DNA of 64,000 nucleotides, taken from the NCBI GenBank assembly GCA_022647575.1, contig JALCKY010000002.1, positions 1-64,000 of the forward strand, written 5' to 3'. This stretch comes from Lachnospiraceae bacterium. GTDB taxonomy: Bacteria; Bacillota; Clostridia; Lachnospirales; Lachnospiraceae. The notes below the pieces were generated by a model, which saw only the letters and a list, made by a program, of their open reading frames with translations, had not been told where the DNA came from and searched no databases. The stretch's first letter is position 1. Every line of letters begins with the position of its first letter. Positions 1 to 6,891 of this stretch are shown here, piece after piece. The position numbers were made by a program, and so were the translations under genes.

Positions 1-1
1 C

Positions 2-853
2 TGGCACACCAGCAACATTAACAATATTTTACGCAATGAAAAGTACATCGGCGATGCTCTCTTACAGAAAACCTATACGGTTGATTTTCTCACAAAAAAG
101 CGGGTCAAGAACAACGGCATCGTTCCGCAGTATTATGTAGAAAACAGCCATGAAGCCATCATCCCGCGTGAAGTTTTCATGCAGGTGCAGGAAGAGCTTA
201 TCCGCCGCCGAATTGTCCACACCAGTCCGAACGGAAAGACCAGAACTTTCAGCAGCAACCACGTCTTTGCTCAGATAATCATCTGCGGCAAATGCGGTGA
301 GGTTTTTCGCAGGGTGCATTGGAACAACAGAGGTAAGAAGTCCATCGTCTGGCGCTGTGTCAGCCGGTTAGAAAACACCGGCCTATTCTGCGATGCCCGC
401 ACGGTACTGGAGAGCACCATCGAGCAAGTGCTAGTCACCGCCATTAATCAGACGCTTTGCGACAAAGACTCTTTCCTCACAACTCTACGGGATAACATCG
501 CCACCGTTATAAATCGAGAAAGCGACAAGGCCTTGGCGGATATCGATAAGCGGCTGGAGGAACTGCAAACGGAACTACTGAAGCTTGCCACCTCTAATGC
601 CGATTATGATAAAGTCGGTGATGAGATACACCGACTGCGTGACCAGAAACAAAAGATGCAGCTTGAAAGTGCTAACCGTGATGAACTCAAAAAGCGCATG
701 GCTGATATGAGCGCATTCCTAAAAAAGCAATCCGCCGCCCTCGCTGAATACGACGAGCAGCTTATCCGACGGCTGATCGAAAAAGTCAGCATCTATGAGG
801 ATAAATTTATTGTGGAATTCAAGTCCGGCGTGACGGTGGATGTAAATAAATAA
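2..853 (+). CDS. Large serine recombinase, C-terminal part (5' end outside window)
   Basis: The frame is open from base 2, so the gene starts left of the window; about 284 residues are visible and the N-terminal catalytic resolvase domain is not. The visible part begins in the recombinase domain (WHTSNINNILRNEKYIGD, KTYTVDF, KKRVKNNG). A zinc-ribbon follows (CGKCGEVF ... WRC ... FCDAR, about residues 90-135), then a long charged coiled coil (about 180-260). This order is that of TndX/TnpX-type large serine recombinases, which excise and integrate Tn4451/Tn5397-like and ICE elements. By family knowledge the protein binds att sites through the recombinase and zinc-ribbon domains. A strong hairpin terminator follows the stop. 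Base composition is AT-richer than the chromosome to the right, which fits a mobile element. Whether the missing 5' part is intact cannot be judged. Confidence 0.9.
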   Translation, partial: WHTSNINNILRNEKYIGDALLQKTYTVDFLTKKRVKNNGIVPQYYVENSHEAIIPREVFMQVQEELIRRRIVHTSPNGKTRTFSSNHVFAQIIICGKCGEVFRRVHWNNRGKKSIVWRCVSRLENTGLFCDARTVLESTIEQVLVTAINQTLCDKDSFLTTLRDNIATVINRESDKALADIDKRLEELQTELLKLATSNADYDKVGDEIHRLRDQKQKMQLESANRDELKKRMADMSAFLKKQSAALAEYDEQLIRRLIEKVSIYEDKFIVEFKSGVTVDVNK

Positions 854-865
854 GCTAAAAATAAA

Positions 866-915
866 CAAGGCACCCTACGTTGTATAATTCTTGTAGAGTG
901 CCTTGCCGTTTTTTT
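866..915. terminator. Bidirectional terminator between recombinase and MFS gene
   Basis: Inverted repeat with 13-base arms at 866-878 and 893-905 (CAAGGCACCCTAC against GTAGAGTGCCTTG, one mismatch). A T-run follows on the + strand at 909-915 and A-rich sequence precedes it. It lies between two convergent genes and would stop transcription from both sides. Confidence 0.8.
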
Positions 916-918
916 CAC

Positions 919-2139
919 TTACGGCCTCATTGTAACTTTATCATAACGCCTTGTCAGAAGGCGGCAAAGAATAGCGTCTGCCATCAACGCAACACCCGAC
1001 CAGAAAAACCATGTATTCACACCTACGACCTCAACAACCGGACCTGCAACAAGCAGACCTATCGGCATAGCAAGAGTCATGGCAGTCATCAAGAGGGAAA
1101 ACACCTTGCCCATCATTTCAGGTGCAATGCTTTCTTGAACATAGGCCATAACTGGAACATTCATAAATGTACCGGAGGCACCCAAGAAGAAACAGCATAC
1201 AACAAAAATCCAGAAACCACTTATTGGAAGCGCCCCACTAATTAGTGTAGTCAGTCCCATTAAGCCAATAGCTAAGGATGCCATGAAAAATCTCCTTTTC
1301 ATGCCGCCCCACACACCGATAACCAAAGATGAAAGAAGCAATCCGCCTGCAAATACAAATTCCACAATGCCATTGTGCCATGCTTCGCCCATAAAGTGGC
1401 TACGTACCAGCAGAGGAAACAAAGAACCTAAGGGCATGTAAAGTATGGTCATCAGCAGCATGGGGAAAAACACAGCCATTAAAGGCTTATTTGCTTTCAT
1501 TGAGATAAAACCCTGCTTCATGTCAGACAATAGATTCATCTTTTCACTGGCTTGCGGAATATCCGGAATTATAATTAACAAAAGGCAAACTATCGCAAAA
1601 GCAGCCCCCAGTATATCCACAACCATAATGGCATAAATAGGCATAAATACCATGAGTGCAGCACCCAGCACAGGCCCCATCATGTTAGATACAGATTGAA
1701 TCATGTTACCCCAACCGCCTGCTTTGGTCAACATGTCGGTAGGCACAAACATTGGTATAGCCGCTTGCATAGCCGGGCCATGAAAGGTATTGCCCAATCC
1801 GCGTATAAATAAAACAATGTAGATAAACCAAATAGGCGGTGTCTGTAAAAGTAAAAAAGCTGCGCCAAGAATGATGCTGGATACGGCTACTAAGCCGTCA
1901 GCTGCAATCATTACCGAGCGACGATTGTATCTATCGATCCATACACCGGCAAATGGTCCGATTAACATATTGGGGAGAAAAGCAACAACGGATGCAATCG
2001 TCAGTGTGATTGCGGATTCAGTCTGGATGGTAAGCCACCAGATAATGGCAAACTGCACTGCGGCAGAACCCAATATTGAAAAAGCTTGTCCTGCATATAT
2101 TATAGCAAATTGTTTTTTCCAGTTTATTATTTTGTTCAT
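919..2139 (-). CDS. MFS drug exporter, Mef-like (DHA3 family)
   Basis: A 406-residue protein with about twelve hydrophobic segments. The N terminus (NWKKQFAIIYAGQA, then GPFAGVWIDRYNRR in loop 2-3) and VLFIRGLGNTFHGPA closely follow the plan of the macrolide exporters Mef(A)/Mef(E), which use the proton gradient to expel macrolides. Assignment to Mef rather than another DHA3 exporter is inference from recalled sequence, and the substrate is unproven. It is the last gene of a leftward resistance cluster (lnu, vat, small ORF, methyltransferase), 246 bp after the methyltransferase. AGGAG precedes the ATG by about 11 bases. The long upstream gap holds a leader peptide and competing hairpins, so antibiotic-induced attenuation is plausible. 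Confidence 0.82.
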   Translation of the reverse strand: MNKIINWKKQFAIIYAGQAFSILGSAAVQFAIIWWLTIQTESAITLTIASVVAFLPNMLIGPFAGVWIDRYNRRSVMIAADGLVAVSSIILGAAFLLLQTPPIWFIYIVLFIRGLGNTFHGPAMQAAIPMFVPTDMLTKAGGWGNMIQSVSNMMGPVLGAALMVFMPIYAIMVVDILGAAFAIVCLLLIIIPDIPQASEKMNLLSDMKQGFISMKANKPLMAVFFPMLLMTILYMPLGSLFPLLVRSHFMGEAWHNGIVEFVFAGGLLLSSLVIGVWGGMKRRFFMASLAIGLMGLTTLISGALPISGFWIFVVCCFFLGASGTFMNVPVMAYVQESIAPEMMGKVFSLLMTAMTLAMPIGLLVAGPVVEVVGVNTWFFWSGVALMADAILCRLLTRRYDKVTMRP

Positions 2140-2212
2140 TTTTAAGAAATCTCCTTTTATAAAATCAGTTTATGCAACATTACAAGCTGCACATTTACAA
2201 AAACATAATTTT

Positions 2213-2300
2213 ATAAGGAAGATTTGGAATCTTATTTTCCTTATAGACTATGTTTTTAAACACAACAAATAAACTCCTAAGAGTTCGTGCTTAAAAACAT
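2213..2300 (-). promoter_or_regulatory. Leader peptide and attenuator-like hairpins upstream of MFS gene
   Basis: On the minus strand a seven-codon ORF (MFLSTNS, 2300-2277) begins inside an 11-bp perfect inverted repeat (2291-2301 with 2249-2259, TATGTTTTTAA/TTAAAAACATA). A second hairpin follows at 2213-2244, with ATAAGGAA and GATT pairing across a CCA loop. A further copy of the TATGTTTTT arm lies near 2200-2207, so the middle arm has two possible partners. Short leader ORFs with alternative stems are the known mechanism of inducible erm, mef and ARE-ABCF genes. The Shine-Dalgarno of the leader ORF is weak. Regulation is inferred. Confidence 0.5.
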
Positions 2301-2385
2301 ATATTACATGAATACTATCCACATAGGTCATTGCCTCACTTCCTGTTTTTAATTTTATTGCATAAAAGCGTACTGGTAAGGTTTG

Positions 2386-3168
2386 CTACTTCCTGCTCAA
2401 CTTCTCACCCATTTTTTTGCCGATGTAAAAAACATACCCATAATGCTGCTTGTGCTTTTCATATAAATCAACCTCATACTTCATACTGTGGACATAGTCC
2501 TCTACGGTTTTATTTTCCGGATATTTTATCAAAAGCTCTTTTTCTGTTGCCTGACGTGGGATAAAATAATTTTGAATCCAACATTCCTCTGGTAATGTAA
2601 ATGCTGCAACAAAACTATACCCCGATTTTTGCATTGATTCGATATTGCTTTCTATCGAATACAAACCACTACCTGCATCAATCCAGAACTTCTCTATTTC
2701 GGCAGGCTTTTCTGTGGTAAGCCACGAGGGACTGGTTACGGCTATATATCCATCTGTTTTGAGAAAGCCATTCCAGTAGCTAAGTGTTTTTTCAAACCCT
2801 AAGCTGTCTATCATTCCCTCAGACCAGATAAGGTCGAACCCATCTTTTTCAAAAGGGAGTTTTAGGGCGTCGCCGACAATACCTTGCACTCTGTCGGAAA
2901 AATTATGTTTCTTGGAAGCATCGTTAAAAATGTTTATAAAATCAGCTACCATATCTACGCCTGTAATATGACCACCAGTATTCTTTGCAAGTATCATCGT
3001 TTGACCGCCTGTACCGCAGCCGATATCTGCTATCTTTGAATTGCTGTCAAGGTTCATTATGAAACTTAGGGCTTTTAGCGTCATTTCAGCACTTCCTGGG
3101 CCTTGCCTTTCTAAGTCGAGATGGCTTTCGATTAATAATTCGAATTCTGTTATTGTTTTATTTTTCAT
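2386..3168 (-). CDS. Class I SAM-dependent methyltransferase in resistance cluster
   Basis: 260 residues with a clear SAM-binding motif I (IADIGCGTGGQT, about residue 45) followed by a Rossmann pattern (GVDMVADF for the acidic loop, VGDALKLPF, IWSEGMIDSLGF). It resembles the UbiE/small-molecule methyltransferase group. The Erm N-terminal pattern is absent, so 23S rRNA dimethylation is not supported. The start overlaps the end of the upstream small ORF by 11 bases and has AGGAG inside that ORF, so translation is coupled. Its place between vat and an exporter suggests a drug-related or accessory role, but the substrate is unknown. Confidence 0.75.
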   Translation of the reverse strand: MKNKTITEFELLIESHLDLERQGPGSAEMTLKALSFIMNLDSNSKIADIGCGTGGQTMILAKNTGGHITGVDMVADFINIFNDASKKHNFSDRVQGIVGDALKLPFEKDGFDLIWSEGMIDSLGFEKTLSYWNGFLKTDGYIAVTSPSWLTTEKPAEIEKFWIDAGSGLYSIESNIESMQKSGYSFVAAFTLPEECWIQNYFIPRQATEKELLIKYPENKTVEDYVHSMKYEVDLYEKHKQHYGYVFYIGKKMGEKLSRK

Positions 3169-3373
3169 CGTATATCTCCTTTAGCTCTTTTTCCAGCAAA
3201 TTCACCGCAATTTCAAAAGCGACGATTCGTCTTTTTGCAAGTGTAACCTGCGATTTATATCTATCAGGATTTTCCTTTGACTCAAGTGTTTTAAGTGTTT
3301 CTGTTAGCTTGTGAATGGTTGAATCAATCTGCCGTTTGGCTTCGAACAGTTCTTCTTTCGAGTACACGCTCAT
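3158..3373 (-). CDS. Small coiled-coil protein of unknown function
   Basis: 71 residues, almost entirely charged helix with heptad-like spacing (EAKRQIDSTIHKLTETLKTL ... RRIVAFEIAVNLLEKELKEI). There is no signal peptide or membrane segment. The start overlaps the vat stop as ATGA (3370-3373) and has AGGAG just upstream. The end overlaps the methyltransferase start by 11 bases. This tight packing supports it as a real gene translated with its neighbours. It is not recognised as a named family; a dimeric helical-bundle adaptor or regulator is possible. Confidence 0.65.
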   Translation of the reverse strand: MSVYSKEELFEAKRQIDSTIHKLTETLKTLESKENPDRYKSQVTLAKRRIVAFEIAVNLLEKELKEIYDEK

Positions 3374-4005
3374 TTTATCTCCTTTATTTTTTCAAGGTCG
3401 GCACTACACAAAGCCTCAAGGTTATCAAAAATCTTTTTAGCAGGCCATTCCCACCACTTTAATTCCAGCAGATAGCCAATGAGTTCATCCTCAAACCTTT
3501 TCTTAATAATTCTGATAGGATTGCCACCTGCAATATGATAAGCCGGTATATCTTTTGTAACTACTGAATTGGCAGCAACAATTGCTCCATCACCAATATG
3601 CACGCCGGGCATTACAGTGACATTTTGACCTATCCACACATCATTGCCAACAACAGTATCTCCTTTGAAAGGTAAATCCCCAAGTGTCGGAGTGGCCTTT
3701 TCCCAACCATGTCCCATGATATTAAATGGATAAGTAGTGACGCTGCACATTCTATGATTCGCACCGTTCATTATAAACTCGATACCTTTTGCTATAGCGC
3801 AGAATTTCCCAATGATGAGCTTATCACCTAAAAATTCATAGTGATGTGTAACGCGCTCCTCAAACCGTACCGGCCCATTGATATCATCATAATAGGTGTA
3901 ATCACCGACGATAATATTTGGGCGTGTGATTACATTTTTAATATAGCATACGCTTTTTATTTTTTCATTCGGATAAATAGAATTTGGATCTGGTCCATAT
4001 TGCAT
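3370..4005 (-). CDS. vat: Virginiamycin (streptogramin A) O-acetyltransferase, Vat family
   Basis: 211 residues, the usual Vat length (209-219). The protein is a left-handed beta-helix of the xenobiotic acetyltransferase group. Vat hallmarks are present in order: PNIIVGDYTYYDD, THHYEFLGDKLIIGKFCAIA, FIMNGANHRM with the catalytic His, STYPFN-like TTYPFN, then hexapeptide repeats (GDTVVGNDVWIGQNVTVMPG, IGDGAIVAANSVVTKD) and GGNPIRII near the acetyl-CoA site. It acetylates the free hydroxyl of streptogramin A drugs using acetyl-CoA in the cytosol. A strong TAAGGAGA precedes the ATG. It heads the coupled vat, small ORF, methyltransferase set. Confidence 0.93.
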   Translation of the reverse strand: MQYGPDPNSIYPNEKIKSVCYIKNVITRPNIIVGDYTYYDDINGPVRFEERVTHHYEFLGDKLIIGKFCAIAKGIEFIMNGANHRMCSVTTYPFNIMGHGWEKATPTLGDLPFKGDTVVGNDVWIGQNVTVMPGVHIGDGAIVAANSVVTKDIPAYHIAGGNPIRIIKKRFEDELIGYLLELKWWEWPAKKIFDNLEALCSADLEKIKEIK

Positions 4006-4167
4006 ATATAATTCTCCTTATAGTTTCGGTCGTTCCTATGTAAATAGTCAGTCTCGGAGCCGACATTCAACCTGGCATAAAACCTCGACAATAGTAGAAA
4101 GTAATTTTAAATAGGCAGCCTTACTTTTTCTTGCGTTTAGGCTCAAAGACAAATTAAAATTTGTCAG

Positions 4168-4662
4168 TTATTTATATTCATTAGGAATAGGAATATTAAA
4201 CCTCTCGCACAAAAGTCTTACATCATGAACATCATTTTCATCATACTCATATCCCAGGTGAAATAAAACTTGATTCTTAGCATCTATACACTTTACCACT
4301 TTATCTCCTATTTTCCCGATACCACTAAACACTTCTGGAGGATAAGCTTCTCCTTCAAAAACAAGGTATCCCTGTTCATCGAATTCAAATATATGAAGAT
4401 CGATTATCCTACCTTTAGCGTCCTTCCAAACCGTGTGATCTGTAGTGGTATATGCTTCGATAACTTCAGAAAAGCCTTTTTCTTTTATTATTTCAAGAAA
4501 TTTTTTGCTATTGCTTTTTTCCACAAACAAATCAATATCGTTGTGGACCCTTGTTTCCTCACCTAAGAGAGCATCAACTCCCCAGCCGCCATCTAACCAA
4601 ATGGCAATCTCATTTTCTTCGGCATAAAAAATTATCTCAATGGCATCTTTTTCATTTACCAT
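4168..4662 (-). CDS. lnu: Lincosamide nucleotidyltransferase, Lnu(A/C)-type
   Basis: 164 residues, the size of short Lnu enzymes. The nucleotidyltransferase motif is clear: IWLDGGWGVDALLGEETRVH then NDIDLFV, giving the GG-x-D-x-D metal-binding pattern. C-terminal CIDAKNQVLFHLGYEYDENDVHD matches the Lnu(C)/Lnu(D) group as recalled. It transfers a nucleoside monophosphate to a lincosamide hydroxyl and inactivates lincomycin or clindamycin. GGAGGGG sits directly upstream of the ATG. A TTGACT lies in the flanking IS-like repeat region, so the promoter may derive from that element. The exact subtype would need alignment. Confidence 0.9.
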   Translation of the reverse strand: MVNEKDAIEIIFYAEENEIAIWLDGGWGVDALLGEETRVHNDIDLFVEKSNSKKFLEIIKEKGFSEVIEAYTTTDHTVWKDAKGRIIDLHIFEFDEQGYLVFEGEAYPPEVFSGIGKIGDKVVKCIDAKNQVLFHLGYEYDENDVHDVRLLCERFNIPIPNEYK

Positions 4663-4717
4663 GCAACCCCTCCGTTCAAATTTAAATCTTTCGCTTCAAT
4701 AAACACATTTTTAGTCA

Positions 4718-4835
4718 ACATCAAACCTGACCACACAACCTCAAAAACCCCCGAAAAAACATCTAACCTGACCACTCATGACCCCTGACATCTAACTCGA
4801 CCACTCGCAGGGCTATGACATCTAACCTGACCACT
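4718..4835. repeat. Four direct repeats resembling IS21-family terminal repeats
   Basis: Four copies of ACATCTAACCTGACCACT, exact or nearly so, start at 4718, 4759, 4788 and 4818, with spacings of 41, 29 and 30 bases. The complementary form AGTGGTCAGGTTAGATGT resembles the multiple end repeats of IS21-family elements as I recall them. No istA or istB gene is in the window, so this is either one end of a lost copy or a solo terminus. The stretch 4663-4956 has no gene; besides these repeats it holds two palindromes near 4908-4943. Confidence 0.6.
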
Positions 4836-4907
4836 TGACTATCAAAACAGCCCCTTTGGACTTGTTTCCACGAAGCGATATTTTCATGTTTTTCGCCTGG
4901 TGGGTTT

Positions 4908-4943
4908 CACACCCATGTGTGCTAAAAGCCTTGATATATAAGG
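4908..4943. terminator. Two short palindromes after rlmD; possible terminator or attachment site
   Basis: CACAC-CCAT-GTGTG (4908-4921) and CCTT-GATATAT-AAGG (4929-4943) lie just past the rlmD stop. Read on the minus strand, the second hairpin is followed by CTTTTAG, a weak intrinsic terminator. They also lie at the point where AT-rich mobile DNA gives way to the chromosome, so an attachment site is an alternative. Confidence 0.4.
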
Positions 4944-4956
4944 GTTTTCAGCTCTC

Positions 4957-6327
4957 TCAATCTTTCGCCCTTGACATCAATACTACCGTCTCAACGTGAG
5001 GAGTCTGGGGGAAAAGGTCGACCAGCGACCAGCGCTCGATCCGCCATCCGTACATCCGCAGCTCATGCAGGTCTTTTGCCAGAGAGCTTGCCTTGCAGGA
5101 AATGTACACCATCCGGGGAACGTTATATTCAATCAGCTTCATCAGGGCTTTCGGGACGATGCCTTCTCTCGGCGGATCAAGAATGATGTAGTCCGGCTTC
5201 TCTTCGATTTCATCCAGCATCTTCAGGACATCACCGCAGAGGAACCTGCAGTTCTCGATTCCGTTTTCAGAAGCATTTTCCTTCGCCGCTTCAACGGCTT
5301 CCTCTACGAGTTCAATACCATAGACCTTTTCCGCATTGGCTGACAGAATCTGTCCGATGGTTCCTGTCCCGCAGTACAGGTCATAGAGCACTTTTCCGTC
5401 TGCGGCACTTCCGACGTAATCCCGGACTGTCCGGTAAAGGATCTCGGCGCCGGCACTGTTCGTCTGGAAAAACGAAAACAGGGAGATCCTGAATTTCAGT
5501 CCCAGAAGATTCTCGGAAAACCAGCTCCTGCCGTACAAAAGATTGAGACGCTCCGTCTGCACATTATCCGACGGATTGTCGCAGACAGCATGCAGGATTC
5601 CCGCTGCCCGGCCTTTCAGCGGCAGTTCCCGGATCTCCTCAGCCCAGTCGCGGAAATCGCAGTCATTCTGTGAGGAAGTGACGACGCAGATCAGGAGCTC
5701 ACCGCTCTCATGAGAGCGCCGGATCAGAAGCCAGCGCAGAAACCCTTCGTGGCTTCTCTTGTTGTAAGGGGTAAAATTCCTCTTCACGCAGTAGTCGAGC
5801 GTGCATTTCAGAATCTTTCCGAAGTCTTCATGCACGATGCGGCAGCTGTCCGCATTCAGGACATCATAGGTCGTGGCACGGCGATGGAGACCGAGCGTCA
5901 GGGGGCCGCCCATGGTTTCATTTCCGAAAGAAAATTCCATCTTGTTCCGGTAGGCAAACTCATCCGGACTCCGACGGATGCCGTCGAATTGCGTCTTCCC
6001 GTCAAGGTACGGAGAAAGAAGGCGCGTGACTTCATCGGTCTTGATTTTCAGCTGCTCCTCATACGGCACTTTCTGCATGAGGCAGCCACCGCAGGACGGG
6101 AAAATATCACAGGCGGAAGGCCTCGTCTCGACCGGGGAATTTTCCAGGATCTCCAGCATTTTCCCCTCGGCACGCTCCGCATTCGCGCGGATGATGCGAT
6201 AGGAAATTTTCTGGCCCGGAACAGTATTTTTTACGGTGACGCGGGTGCCGTCCTCCGACACCAGTTTTCCTTTATTCGGATAATCGACGTGATCGATCAC
6301 GCCTTCTGCAATCTGTTTCCTCTTCAT
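4957..6327 (-). CDS. rlmD: 23S rRNA (uracil-5)-methyltransferase, RlmD/RumA (TrmA) family
   Basis: 456 residues. An N-terminal TRAM domain (about 1-60) is followed by the iron-sulfur cysteine cluster CDIFPSCGGC (about 74-83). A SAM-binding methyltransferase domain comes next, with FFQTN, LYDLYCGTGTIG and ILDPPREG. The catalytic nucleophile is in YISCKASSLAKD and the typical end motif is FPQTPHVE. The enzyme methylates a specific uridine to m5U in 23S rRNA; TrmA-like tRNA targets cannot be excluded. The ATG lies directly after the terminator of the upstream gene and shows no Shine-Dalgarno. rum-type genes are a known integration hot spot for serine-recombinase ICEs in streptococci, which fits the mobile DNA beside its 3' end. 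The C terminus is intact here. Confidence 0.9.
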   Translation of the reverse strand: MKRKQIAEGVIDHVDYPNKGKLVSEDGTRVTVKNTVPGQKISYRIIRANAERAEGKMLEILENSPVETRPSACDIFPSCGGCLMQKVPYEEQLKIKTDEVTRLLSPYLDGKTQFDGIRRSPDEFAYRNKMEFSFGNETMGGPLTLGLHRRATTYDVLNADSCRIVHEDFGKILKCTLDYCVKRNFTPYNKRSHEGFLRWLLIRRSHESGELLICVVTSSQNDCDFRDWAEEIRELPLKGRAAGILHAVCDNPSDNVQTERLNLLYGRSWFSENLLGLKFRISLFSFFQTNSAGAEILYRTVRDYVGSAADGKVLYDLYCGTGTIGQILSANAEKVYGIELVEEAVEAAKENASENGIENCRFLCGDVLKMLDEIEEKPDYIILDPPREGIVPKALMKLIEYNVPRMVYISCKASSLAKDLHELRMYGWRIERWSLVDLFPQTPHVETVVLMSRAKD

Positions 6328-6334
6328 TTTACAT

Positions 6335-6367
6335 AAAAAGCGGCTCCGGCATGATACCGGAGCCGCT
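6335..6367 (-). terminator. Strong terminator after the YtxH-like gene
   Basis: Arms AGCGGCTCCGG and CCGGAGCCGCT (6339-6349 and 6357-6367, perfect 11 bp) with a run of T on the minus strand (6339-6335). It ends transcription of the gene at 6380-6775, only about ten bases before the rlmD ATG. Confidence 0.88.
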
Positions 6368-6379
6368 GGGATTCCTTCC

Positions 6380-6775
6380 TTAAGCCTTCGCTGCTTTTTC
6401 CTTTACGTCTTCCACAACATCCTTGACTTTATCCTGGACCTTGCCGGCTGTTTCCTTTGCCGTTGACGCGACTTTCTCCGCCGTCTCGCGCACCTTGTCA
6501 GCTGCCTTCGACGCCGTATCCTTCACGGTCTCCGCTGTGCCTTTATCCTTGTCTTCCTCATCTTCGAAATAATCATCGAAGTCATCATCGAAATCATCAT
6601 CGAAGTCTTCCAGATAATCCGGCGTGAAGAAACGGTAAACCGCATAAGCAATTGCCGCGACTGCAGCGACGCAGCCGATCACTGCCAGGATCCAGAGAAT
6701 TGTATGTTTCGGTTTTTCGATTTCAGCTTCCTGTTTCTTTAAGTGACTGAGAATCTCATCCATTTTTTTATCCAT
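6380..6775 (-). CDS. Small membrane protein with acidic and Lys/Ala-rich cytoplasmic tail (YtxH-like)
   Basis: 131 residues: a short charged N terminus, one transmembrane helix (about 25-47, ILWILAVIGCVAAVAAIAY), an Asp-rich stretch (FDDDFDDDFDDYF), then a Lys/Ala/Glu helix with repeating TAEKV/TAGKV units. That tail resembles LEA/YtxH stress proteins. Its function is unknown; YtxH-like proteins are linked to general stress. AAGGAAGG precedes the ATG. The gene is monocistronic, with a strong terminator right after it. Confidence 0.7.
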   Translation of the reverse strand: MDKKMDEILSHLKKQEAEIEKPKHTILWILAVIGCVAAVAAIAYAVYRFFTPDYLEDFDDDFDDDFDDYFEDEEDKDKGTAETVKDTASKAADKVRETAEKVASTAKETAGKVQDKVKDVVEDVKEKAAKA

Positions 6776-6891
6776 GGCAGAACCTTCCTTTCAGAACTTT
6801 TGTGCATTTATTATACCACGAGTATCCGGCGTTTTCTATATCCGCCATAAATATTTCACAGGCTTTGCGCACGCGTTCTCCCACCTGCCGC

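Noticed and set aside
2386-3168. Erm-type 23S rRNA methyltransferase
   Set aside because: The SAM motif is present but the Erm sequence pattern is absent; it looks like a small-molecule methyltransferase.
4718-4835. CRISPR array
   Set aside because: Repeats are only 18 bp, spacers are 11-23 bases and uneven, and no cas gene is near; IS ends fit better.
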